Source of the DNA: Zonotrichia leucophrys gambelii
Lineage: Eukaryota > Chordata > Aves > Passeriformes > Passerellidae
NCBI RefSeq assembly: GCF_028769735.1
Contig: NC_088171.1
Coordinates: forward strand, 143,055,917 to 143,119,916
Length of the DNA: 64,000 bases
Direction: 5' to 3'
The notes beneath the pieces were generated by a model, which was given only the letters and a program-made list of their open reading frames with translations, was not told the origin of the DNA and ran no database searches. The position numbers and the translations under genes were made by a program. How positions within the stretch are numbered: position 1 is the first letter of the stretch; each line of letters begins with the position of its first letter. Below are positions 24,701 to 34,700 of this stretch, in pieces.

Positions 24701-27245
24701 CCTCCCTCTCTCTTGAATTCTCTCTTATTTCTTGTTCACAGAATTTATTTTATTTTTTACTAATGATGTAAAACTTTTGGTTCACAGTTTGGTTATCCCT
24801 CCCCCAAACTCAAGCGTGGTCATCTCTGAGTCTACTTTCCAACTTAAGTAATGCAGACATTTGGTTTCACTTTATTCCAGGGCTTTCTTCTTTCTTAAAT
24901 CGCATTCAAGATAGCAATTTTAAATGCTCTGCATAATCTCTAATGGAGTTTTTGTACCTCTCTACTAGTTCAGTCTTGCTGCACATGCAGAAAGACATCT
25001 CTTTGAAAAGTCGTGTTTCTTTCTTCTTCTTTTTTTTTTAAATTATTTTTTATGCCACAAACTTGGGGAATATATGGAGCATCTGAGTCCCATGCTTCTG
25101 TAGCTGGTAGCTGGGCCATCAGTGATAAGTCTGTTATTTCTGTGTTTCATACCAACCCTGAATATCCCCTTTCTCTGCTCTGGAGTCACATCTAAGCTAT
25201 CCAGAATCTGTTCTTCTTCTCACATTGAACACTGAGAGGGCACAGAAGGCAGTGCAAGCCTTTCCAGCAGCTTCATAAGCTTTCCAGTCTTTATTTTTTC
25301 TGTTATTGCCTCCTGCTCCTGGCTCTTGGATCTTCCCCACCGAAATCACAGGTGAGTCATCATCACCTAGAGATGGGTCACTCTTGGGGTACAGGAATGC
25401 CTTTTCTTTAAATTAATATGAGTACTTAAAATTGAAGACTGGGAAAATAAATTAATTACAATAAGCACCATTGCATTTTACCATTGTTTTCTCACAGAAT
25501 GAACTTGATACTGGTAAATATAGCAGAGAGGTATGTGTAAGAGTGACGACAAGAGCTGGTGGTATCAAGTCATAACACCTGCTGCAGAACAAATGGGTGT
25601 AACTGGCTGTAAATGCATTCAGGATGACAATTAGGTGGTTTCTAATCTTCAGAGAAGAAAAGCTCCAAGATAATATCCAAGAAGGTGAAGTGAGGACAAG
25701 ACACTGATGTTGAAGTTAATGTCTTTGTGGGCAGGCTGGTGCAGAATGCTGGTTTCTATTGGGAGAGGAGCAGATGCAATGACCTAACCTTTCCTCCTGA
25801 GTGTCTGAGATGACTGAGGGTTTTTTGGAGAGCTCTGGAATTAACCTGGAACAAGCTTAATTCCTGGATGAGGGAAGGTGTAATTACTGCTATGATTACA
25901 CACTCAGTTGTTTTTTCTGCTGTGTCTCTCCGTGGCCCATGTGTGCAGGGAATGTCTGGTGCTTTGCTCCAGCCTCTGCTGCACCTACCTGTCCTGGCTG
26001 ATGGCACTTCACTTTCCAGCTGCCTGTGGTGACCAGCTGGGAGCTGTCACCTCCACACGCTAGTAGCCCCGAAGGACACATCACAGCTTCCTTGGCTCCC
26101 CTGGCACAGATTAAGAAGCACACATGTGATGCCTGCTGCCAGCAAAGCTTGTGGGGTCACAGGAGGGGAAGCTGAAGCAGAGTGCTGGAGGGTGGAATGC
26201 TTCAGCTGCCACAGCCTCGTTGCAGCCTGACCCCTGATCTTTGCCTCAGATCTTCTTTTGACCTCGAAAGAGCGTGTTGCATCAGTTGGCCTTGACTTTG
26301 CTCTGTTTAATTTGCAGAGGTGAACTTAGAGCAATGCAATTGCCTTGTGTAAGTGTGCTAAGCTGTCGTAAGAGTGATTACACTTGAGTGCTTTATTGAT
26401 ATGAGACTATTCAGATCACATTACGAGAGGATTTTTATAGTACAAACACTAGATAGCCTGCAGGGTTGAGTGATAAGAGCACAAGGCATATTCTACATGC
26501 CTGTGGAAAGAAGGTCTTTTTATTTTTCCTGCACTGAGAGACCCTGGGTGGGATGGGAACTGTGGGTCTCCCCCAGTTACTGAGACCCCAACTCTGCCAT
26601 CACAGGGGGAAATGCTTGGTGGTCAGTGCCATCCCCCTGCCAGCCTCCCTGCAGAGGTATAAGGGTGCTCTGTGAATTTTTATGAGATGTGGGGTCTGAC
26701 TTCCAAACCTCAGGGCTGCCTTGCAGGGGAGGAGAACAGCATGTCCTTGTGCCACAGGTCACAGAGGAGCCACATCTGGGTAACCTCGTGTCACCATCAT
26801 CTGACTTCTCTGTGTGTCAACAGGCAGGCAAACATTTTCACCCCTCTTCATGCTATTTTCCTGGCTTTGTCATGCCAGGAATTGGACATGTAGTACCTAT
26901 CTCTTCTCATGGCACTCAGAGTTGTGTTCACAGCCATGCTGCTGGTGCTTGTAATACCTGGGCAAGTCTGTGGCATCAGGAAAACCTGTATTAATTTGAG
27001 CTGATGTTTTAAGAGCAGATTCTCTATGTGTTTTGCCAAGGAAGGAAGGGAGTCTTAGGGAGAGAGGAATGAAAACTCAATTTTCAGAGCTATTTGATTA
27101 ATATTTCTCTTCTGCTCTGGCCACCAGGAGCTGTGAAGGAACCATCAGGGCCCCATTTAAGGGCAATCAATGCACATATGAAAGCATAATAATAGTTTAA
27201 TGCCATTGCTTCTCCCAAACTCTGGAGTGGGAATGGACTTGGAGA
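21726..27245. other. Intergenic DNA, no gene seen
   Basis: A long unique stretch with no coding exon that I can support. A single-copy block at about 26270-26460, with many short AT-rich motifs and no repeat content, has the look of a conserved non-coding element. That needs alignment to test. Confidence 0.45.
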
Positions 27246-27322
27246 AAAAAGTGTGTCAGACTGCTCCAGAAAAAATTGTGTCAGTGTGCTCCACAATAAA
27301 ATGTGTCAGGGTGCTCCAACAC
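27246..27322. repeat. 25-bp tandem triplication
   Basis: The motif TGTGTCAG...TGCTCCA recurs at 27252, 27277 and 27302 with an exact 25-bp period. Units differ at several bases, so the array is not very recent. Confidence 0.85.
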
Positions 27323-28639
27323 CTGGCCCTTTACAGCTGATAAAATGAACCTTTGGTCTCATGAGTAATCTTAGATTTTGATCTTTCTCTTGAGTTCGCT
27401 GACCTTGGGAAGTCATTTATTCAAGATTTGGTCTCCAGCCAGTTGTAGGAGTATGGCCCAAAGTGATCTCCTCCACATCTCTTCCTCTGCAGCAGTTTGC
27501 TGAAAGGGACAGCACAAAAGCTTTAATCCACCTGCTCAGCAGGGCTCCCACCCCTCTTACCATGAGCATGGAAAGCCTCTTTTTTCAGCCCAATGTTGTA
27601 TCTTGTTAAATTGCAGGACCACAGAGTTGCAGCTTGGATTTATACCCTAATTTTGTGCCTTTTGCACAAGCACTTGCTTCTCCTGTGACAGGGTAGTTTT
27701 TGCAGATCAGCTCTTTCTTGAAATAGTCAAAGCAATGTAGGGGAGCTGGGAACATATTTAGTAGTTGAATGGAGCAGCATGTGTTACCCACATGGGGATG
27801 TCACTATGCTGGGCAGACAGAGACAGGCTCTGTGCAGAGGCTGATCAGCCTGGTGTGGCAGTGGCAGCTCCCAGGCTGGGCACCACAGCCCACACAGATG
27901 CCAGCACCCTCTCAGGTTGAACACACTGCAGAAATGACACTGCAGCTCCCAGCTGGCTGCAAAGGTGCTGGCACGGCAGGATTCTAGGTTCCCTCCTGGA
28001 GAGAGCAATAGCAGTATGGAGAAAAATCTCACATGGCATTGCAGTTTCTATTTAATTTTTGGGTCCAGACTGGAATCGAGGGGATACATTTCATTTTTTT
28101 CTTAATTTGTAAAAAAAAAAAAAGTAACAAAAAATTCAAATAAAGCTTGTTCCATCCATATATTGGAGATTTGCTCTTTTCCTGTTTCAACAGTCTGCAG
28201 CCTGTTCTGTATTCTCAATGTTCTCTCAGAGTTCTTGGAAGGCTACAAAGCTACTTTCTACATTTGTATGTGGGATACTTGTATGCTTCTCTCCTGTGAT
28301 AATTTGGAGACAGACATGATATGTCATCACTTGGGAGAATGGTATTGAAAAGAAAAAAAAATGAATTTTATAGGAAGCAAACTCGCAGTGTTTGGGAGAA
28401 ACACGGCCAAAGACTTCTCTTGGGATGAAAAGGATAAGCAGTGAAGTCTCCCGTGCTGCCCATCCGCTGATGCTGAAGCTGATTCCGCTCTTCCTTGTAA
28501 CCTTGCCTGTCCAAGGCAGCGGGACAGGGTCCCGCAACCTCCCTGTGCACGCTAGCGCTGCGCACCGGCTTCCTCCGCACCGCGGAGTGCCTCAGGAAAA
28601 ATCTGGTCTTTTACTTAAATAATTAAATTTCAAGGCGCG
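27323..28639. other. Intergenic DNA before the second CpG island
   Basis: No gene is supported. An A-run lies at about 28110-28123. Composition shifts abruptly to GC-rich at about 28634, right after AATTAAATTTCAAGG. Confidence 0.45.
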
Positions 28640-28675
28640 CCGAGGCTCGGCCGTACTGGCGTTGGGGAGCCGGCA

Positions 28676-29196
28676 GTGCGGTGCGGAGCGATGCCATGCG
28701 GTGCGGAGCGATGCCATGCGGTGCGGAGCCGGCAGCGCTGCTCTGTGCGGTGCCGGCGGTGCGATGCGGACGGTGCCGCTGGTGGGATGCGGAGCGGTGG
28801 GATGCCGGGCAGGAGTGCGGAGCTGGCGGTGAATGCGGGCCAGTGGGATGCGGGGCGCTGGGATGCGATGGGATGCAGGGCAGGAGCGCAGGGCTGGCAG
28901 TGGATGCGGGGCGCTGGGATGCGGTGGATGCGGGACGCTGGGATGTGTTGGGATGCGGTGGATGCTGGCAGGAGGGCAGGGTGGCGGTGGATGCGGGCGC
29001 TGGGATGCGTTGGGATGCGGTGGGATGTGTTGGAATGCGGTGGGATGCGGTGGATGCGGCGGGATGCGGTGGGATGCGGCGGGGCTGACGGCGGGATGCG
29101 GTGCGATGTGTTGGATGCGGTGGGGTGCGGTGGATGCGGTGGGATGCGGGCAGGAGCTTGGGGCGGTCGGTGGGATGCGGTGGGATGCGGTGGATG
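28676..29196. repeat. GC-rich minisatellite (GGGATGCGG family)
   Basis: The array begins with a 20-bp unit (GTGCGGAGCGATGCCATGCG) at 28681 and 28701 with a partial third. It then becomes irregular repeats of GGGATGCGGT or GGATGCGGT for about 450 bp. Long open frames on both strands (up to 333 and 268 residues) derive from it: Trp/Asp/Ala/Gly-rich one way and His/Pro/Ser-rich the other. These are low-complexity artefacts. Confidence 0.93.
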
Positions 29197-29267
29197 CCCT
29201 CGCTGCTCCCGCCGCTCTCTCGCCGCTGTCGCTGCCCCGGGCTGCGGCCGCGGGCGGCGGGGGGCGG

Positions 29268-29275
29268 TGACGTCA
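29268..29275. promoter_or_regulatory. Perfect palindromic CRE (TGACGTCA)
   Basis: An exact CREB/ATF full site sits about 30-40 bp upstream of the inferred PVT1 exon 1, a position where such sites are usually functional. No TATA box is seen between it and the exon, so a CpG-island-type start is expected. Confidence 0.7.
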
Positions 29276-29304
29276 CAGAGCCGCTCGCCAGCACAACGTT
29301 CCAT

Positions 29305-29437
29305 TGAGGCGAGCGCGTGCTCGGGCGAGCACATGGGCAGCGGGGCCCGCTCCGCTCCGCGCCCGCCGCTCCGCCCGGCCCGGCCCGGCCCGGCCCGGCC
29401 CGGCCCGGCCCCGACCCCTGCCCGCAGCGGGGCCACG
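29305..29437 (+). ncRNA. PVT1: PVT1 lncRNA exon 1 (candidate)
   Basis: PVT1 is a long non-coding RNA lying downstream of MYC on the same strand in vertebrates. Its promoter acts in mammals as a boundary that competes with MYC for enhancers. The segment at 29307-29338 contains GAGCGCGTG followed by GCGAGCACATGGGC. Human PVT1 exon 1, as I recall it, has nearly the same two motifs in the same order and spacing. A consensus donor CACG|GTGAGT follows, with GT at 29438-29439. The exon also carries a (CCCGG)n tract and an E-box-like CACATG at 29330. Synteny, strand, CpG island and motif order agree. The 5' end is a guess, and I could not recognise later exons. An unrelated bird-specific transcript is the main alternative. 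Confidence 0.6.
29372..29411. repeat. (CCCGG)n pentanucleotide repeat in PVT1 exon 1
   Basis: About seven perfect CCCGG/CCGGC units lie inside the candidate exon. The minus strand has regularly spaced GGG runs, which could form a quadruplex, and the RNA could form a stable hairpin. Confidence 0.92.
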
Positions 29438-30002
29438 GTGAGTACCGGGGCCGCAGCGAGGCGGCGGGGCGCGGGGACAGGGGGTATTTATTTGTTTATT
29501 CTGCTTTTGCCTTTACTTTGCCCAGACCCCCCCCCCTCCCTCCCCCCCCATCCCCGCGTTGTTATCCGAGTCCTGGCGGGGCGTGCGGGTCGCGGCGCGG
29601 TTCGGAGCCCTGGCGCGGGGGCAGCGCGGATGGGGGAGGGGAGGTTGCCTTTCGTGTTATTTATTTATCTTTGTTAAAGCGCTGGGTCGCCCGTGGCCTA
29701 AAAATACCAACTGCACGCCGCGACCCGTGCGGATGGGGAGGAGACGGGGCCGGGGCAGCGTCCGACAGCAAACACGGCCGCGATGGGGTCGGCGCGGCTC
29801 GGAGTGACCCGCAGCGATGCGCCCATCCCCCCAGCTCCCCCACCCCGGCTGCCGGACCCGGGGAGGGAGCGGGGACGAGGAAATGGGTTCGTTCCGCGGT
29901 GTGGGGAGACCCCCGGGGCAGGGAGGTGACAGGGGGGCCGGATGAGCCCTCTGTAAGTGCGCGGAAAATGCGCGCAGCGCGCAGGCCGGGGCGCGGAGCC
30001 GG

Positions 30003-30288
30003 CCTGCAGCCTGCCCTGCAGCCTGTCCTGCAGCCGGCCCTCCTGCCTGCCCTCTCTGCCTGCCCTGCTCCCTGCCCTGCAGCTGCCCTGCTCCCTGCCA
30101 TCTCTGCCTGTCCTGCTGCCTGTCCTGCAGCCTGCCCTGCTCTCTGCCTGCCCTCTCTGCCTGTCCTGCTCCCTGCCCTGTTGCTCTGCCCTCTCTGCCT
30201 GCCCTCTCTGCCTGCCCTGCTATTCTGCCCTCTCTGCCTGTCCTGCTCCCTGCCCTGCTGCTCTGCCCTCTCTGCCTGCTGCTGCCTC
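30003..30288. repeat. CTGCC-rich pyrimidine minisatellite in candidate PVT1 intron 1
   Basis: Irregular repeats of CCTGCCCTG, CTCTCTGCCTGCC and CCTGCAGC run for almost 290 bp on the + strand. The two long plus-strand open frames (372 and 168 residues, Leu/Pro/Cys/Ser-rich) are products of this repeat and the preceding CpG island, not evidence of a protein. Confidence 0.93.
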
Positions 30289-31560
30289 GGCGTGTGGGGT
30301 CAGTTCAGCTTTACCCTCAGCTCTCGGCCTGGTGTGCTCGGCCTGGTCCAGAGCTGGGTATCAGCAGGGCCAGAGGAATGGACCGAGAAGATTCTTTGCA
30401 TGTTCCACGGACCGTTTCTACAAACGATTTTTTAGGCCGTCTTTTCATCAAAAAGTTGTTTAGGGCTTTGGAGTACTTTAATAGGCCTCATTTTATTTTT
30501 ATGCCTTAATTTATACTGATGTGTTTCCATTGAGAGGATGGGTGCTTTCAGACTTGGATGTCAGTCTATTAAACTGTTGGTTGCTGCATCTTAAAATATC
30601 GTGCAGAGAATTCCCAGCAGAACCGAGAATTGAATCTGAGCGATGCTGCAGGCCTTCAGTGAGATCTTTTTAATCCCATACTTGTTGGCAAGTTTAGACA
30701 TGTTGTCCTGGCCACATATCTGGTCAGACACAGTGAGTCATGAGCCCTACGCTAGTTCCTCTTTATCAATATGTTGAAAAAATTGTGTTATTTAAGTCAT
30801 TGATTTGGAACAAAAGAGCTTTTCTGAGGGTGTGTTAGAATATGTTAGCCATTGCTAAATGCAAAGAATACAATTATGTTACATACATGTTACAGCTGCA
30901 TGAGATGAGAGTGTTTATTTCTTCACGAGAGCAAAAATGCAATCTCACTAATGCCAGTTTGCACCGACTGCAGTCCACTATTGTGGATTATTTTAAGAGT
31001 ACTTAAATACATCGTTGCAAATTAGGAGTATATTAAAAAATGCAGCTCTGAAGTGTGGACATCACTAATAAATAAGCATCCAGTGTCATAAACATCCAGT
31101 TTTCTTTCAAATATGTTTTTTAAAATTATTTAACAAATATGTGTTTTCCAAGTACATGGGGCAGTAAGATGCTCTTTTGTGCTAGGGGCTGCATATCTCG
31201 ATAAATGCCAGCTTGCAGCCTCAGGGGTTCAAGTCATTTTATATTCACTAAACATAATTTTAGGAATGCACCTCTAACTTTATTCTTTCCCTCTCTCTCT
31301 TCCGTCTCATAGCGTTAAGTCAGGAGTATGGCTTACAGCTACCTTAGGATTGTTGTAATTCTGATTGGTCTGACTGTGCCTCTGTGCATTTGAAGTTACA
31401 TTAAGGTAATTAGTGGTACAGGTGGAGTTTGTCAGGCAGTGGGAACGCCTCTGTGCCTGTTTGCAGTGAAATGTACATGAGTGTCTCGCATCCTTGGGAG
31501 AGGGGCTGTGTGCACAGGGGCAGCAGGAGCAGTGCCAGCCCCTGCCTGCGCTCGGCCGGG
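30289..31560. other. Candidate PVT1 intron 1, 5' part
   Basis: Composition becomes AT-rich again after about 30400. No coding exon is seen. The AT-rich single-copy part (about 30500-31300) has no repeats that I recognise. Confidence 0.4.
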
Positions 31561-31735
31561 AGGATCTGGCATCGTTTGCCTCGGCTCGCTGCTGGCCTGG
31601 AAGATCTGGAGGATCTGGCATCGTTTGCCTCGGCTCGCTGATGGCCTGGAGGATCTGGCATCCTTTGCCTCGGCTCGCTGATGGCCTGGAAGATCTGGAG
31701 GATCTGGCATCGTTTGCCTCGGCTCGCTGATGTCC
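31561..31735. repeat. 49/40-bp minisatellite, 4 copies
   Basis: CTGGCATCGTTTGCCTCGG recurs at 31566, 31615, 31655 (one base changed) and 31704. Spacings of 49, 40 and 49 bp reflect presence or absence of a 9-bp AGATCTGGA. Units are nearly identical, so the expansion is recent. It explains the overlapping open frames here on both strands. Confidence 0.95.
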
Positions 31736-34700
31736 GGCGGTGTCAGAGCCGTCTGCAAGTGCAGGAATAAGGAAAGGCTCAGGCCTGCCTCCATCGAAGG
31801 GCCTGTCTGCTGCAGAGAGGAATTGTGTGTTTAGGTAGTTTGTAAATTGGAATATTGGCTTCCCTGGTGAAATTGCACACTTGGAATGTACCTTTGGCTA
31901 GAGCTGATGGATTTCAGAGGTGATGGTGAGTTGTGTGTCCGGATGGCAGCACAGTTCTGTGGCTCTGTGTTATGGTGTGCTCTCTTCTCTGTGCCCCTGC
32001 ACAACCAGAGCCCAGCTTTTTGCTTCATTAAGGACTTTCGTGTTCTAAGATTGGATCTTATGCTTAACTCTTTGAAAGATTTGAGCCATATCTTCCTGTT
32101 TTTAAGAAGAACTTTACAAAGGCAGCCTATGCTTCCTGGCTGTATATATTTCATTCACTGTTTTTGTATGAGAAATTGCTGTCAGGGGAAGCTGATGTGG
32201 AGCAAGGCTAGAGGGAGGAAAAGCGTATCTGTGCTTTCAGGGTATTGGTGCATCTTGTGTTCATTTAGCACCTTCAGCTGAATGTGTTCAGTGCATTATT
32301 GCAGTATCACATTTTCTACAGGCCTCTTTCTACACGCTTTTTCAGTAATTATGCTGGTGCAGCTCTACTCAGAATTGCAAGGTCGTGCTTACAAGTGTGA
32401 CAGCTTAAATAATATTTTTTCCCCATTAGTCTATGCAGACAGTAGTGCTGGCAAACCATGGGAAAATCGTGGTTTTTTCTGTGGCATGGGAGGCATTTCT
32501 GCTGCTTGCTGGATTACTGGGGGTTTGTCTTTTGCTCCCAGCAGATGAATTTAGCAAAGTCTGGTGTCAGGAACTTGTGGTGCAGTGCACTGCAGCTGTG
32601 TGCCAAGCAGTTCAGCAGTGCAAATAGGTTCATCAGAGCCTCATTGGAGTCTCTGTGCTGCTCTCAGTGCATCACTGCTGGGATGGAGATGCTGGGATGG
32701 TGGGCACGACACCCTGACCTCTCAGTGCTGGCTGGGGGTGGTGTGATGTCCTGCTTTGTGATCCAAGAGGGATGCAGGGCTGCAAACTGAGCTAGCAGAG
32801 AGGAAAATGCATCCCTAGCCAGGAAGCTTTTGCCTTTCTGCAACAAGGTGATACTGATCTTATTTTGTATGTTGTTTTCTGTCTCCTTGGTGGCTGGCAG
32901 CTTTAGTTCTGAACACCTGCAGGCTCCTGGTGAGATTTATGATGAGTGAGGAGGGAATAAAAACATAAAAACATAGTCTGTTTCTTGGACTCAGTATCAC
33001 TGCGTCTAGGCCTGTTTTCCCTCATCACAGGTGCATCTGCTCCTGAGATTGTCCATCTTCTTATGTAGCAAAGTGCTCAGTGCCCTGGGAAGCAGTGCTG
33101 CTGTGTGCCTGCTTCTGGCATTATTGAACCTGGGGGTGCAGTGCCTGCCATTTGCTCACCTTATGGGTACAGTTCTGTGGAGGACAGCATTTTTTTGAGC
33201 TACCAGTTTTGCAGTTAAGGAGTGTTCTCAGTTCTCTCTCTCTCTGGCAAGTGCCAGAGATTGTTTAAAACACGGTTTGCTGGTGGTGTTTTTTTCCCTG
33301 TTGCTTCAAGGGTGGCAGATAAAAGCGCTGAGATGGTTACCTGGAGCATGAGCTCTCCTCAGCTGAGCACAGCAGCCTGCTGTGACTCAAACACTGGGAC
33401 TGGCCAGGCATTTGGAGTGGTCTGGATGTGTGTGATCTAAAACATCCAGATGTGTATGATCTGAATGCCTTTTAATGCATGCCTGGATGGTCTCATTCAT
33501 TATGTGAATTCAGGGTATGGATGTGAACATCAGTGTGGAGTTCTATCCTGTGAATCGGGGTAGGATACCCTCAGTACTGAGGGTGTACTGGTTGAGTATC
33601 ACCCAGGTTTTCCTGTCAGGTTTGTCCCACCGCTTCTGATGCCAGTACTGTCACATCTTCATTGCTATTGGTATCTTACATTTGTCAGCAGATACCACGA
33701 TTGAATCTCCAATCACCTCAAAGGAAAAATGATCCGTGAATTCCTGCTGATACAGTGCATCATGCAGGAAGGAGCTCTTGAATGCAGCAGTGACAGGCAG
33801 AGCTAGAACCAGTGCCTGGTAAATAATTCAAATCAGAATTTATGGTGAATTAGAAACTAAAGGCAAGAGTGATTAGCTGCTAAAACAAATTGCCAAGACA
33901 AGGGGCAGGTTCTGTCTCAGTCATTTCCGCCTTAAAACCTAAATTGGAAGGAGCAGTAGAAGCAGGTTTGTGTAAAAATTACTGGGTAGGTTCCTGCAAA
34001 TCTGCTCATTACAAAGTCCCTGGACGATGGAGGGGAGGTTTGACCATGCTCTCCACACTATGAGGTTGGGTTGTGCAGGTGTTGGGAGCCCACCTGTGCT
34101 GCTGGGGAGTGGGCTGAGCTGAGCTGCAATGTGTGGAGCAATCGGACAAGTGGAGCAGCCCAAAGCCCTGGAAGGACTGTGTCTTTGCATGGAAGGGTGT
34201 CATTGCACAGCAGAGTATCTTTGGCATGAGATATTTTGGAAATCAGCCTCTTGTCACCTCTTTTGTGGTCTCAGGCAAGAATACCCAGTGCCAGGTCATG
34301 TACCTGGCCAAGAGCTGCAGGATTTTGTGAACTTTTGAGGCCTGAGGTTTACATCACTATGGTTGTCATCTATCAGCTGGAGGCTTTTCCAGGCATGGGA
34401 TCCAGCTCCTCTTCTGGAGGTGAGAATGAATGGCAGAGAAGCCCAAAGAAAGCCTGAAAAGCTCTCCTGTTTTGGGGAGAGGAGGCCCCTACTGCAAGAG
34501 CAGTACCTGGAGCTGTGGGCTGTTTCCTTAGAGGCAGGTATAGAACAGAGCTGAGTGGCAAGACCACATCTCCTCATGTGGATTTGTAAGCAGCTTTTGG
34601 AGACCCTCAGCACAGTGTGGGTTGTGTTGGGAGCCCCCAGACTTTGAATGGGTCTAGTGCATGGATTTTAAGGTGGAAAACTCAGGTTTCCTAGCCACCC

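Larger units (their letters stand above)
28640..29990. promoter_or_regulatory. PVT1: CpG island, candidate PVT1 promoter
   Basis: This is the second and last strong CpG island in the window, 16 kb past the MYC poly(A) signals. It contains a GC-rich minisatellite (28676-29196), a perfect CRE (29268-29275), a segment resembling human PVT1 exon 1 and a consensus donor at 29438. Several G-run clusters could form quadruplexes, for example on the + strand near 29466-29485 and on the minus strand across the C-runs at 29527-29552. In vertebrates the first promoter downstream of MYC on the same strand is PVT1, which supports the call. Confidence 0.65.

Noticed and set aside
28630..29677. 333-residue plus-strand and 268-residue minus-strand open frames
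   Set aside because: Both are translations of the GGGATGCGG minisatellite and flanking CpG island, with repetitive composition and no domain.
29317..30435. 372-residue plus-strand open frame over the PVT1 island
   Set aside because: It reads through the inferred splice donor at 29438 and through the CTGCC repeat. Composition is low-complexity Leu/Pro/Cys.
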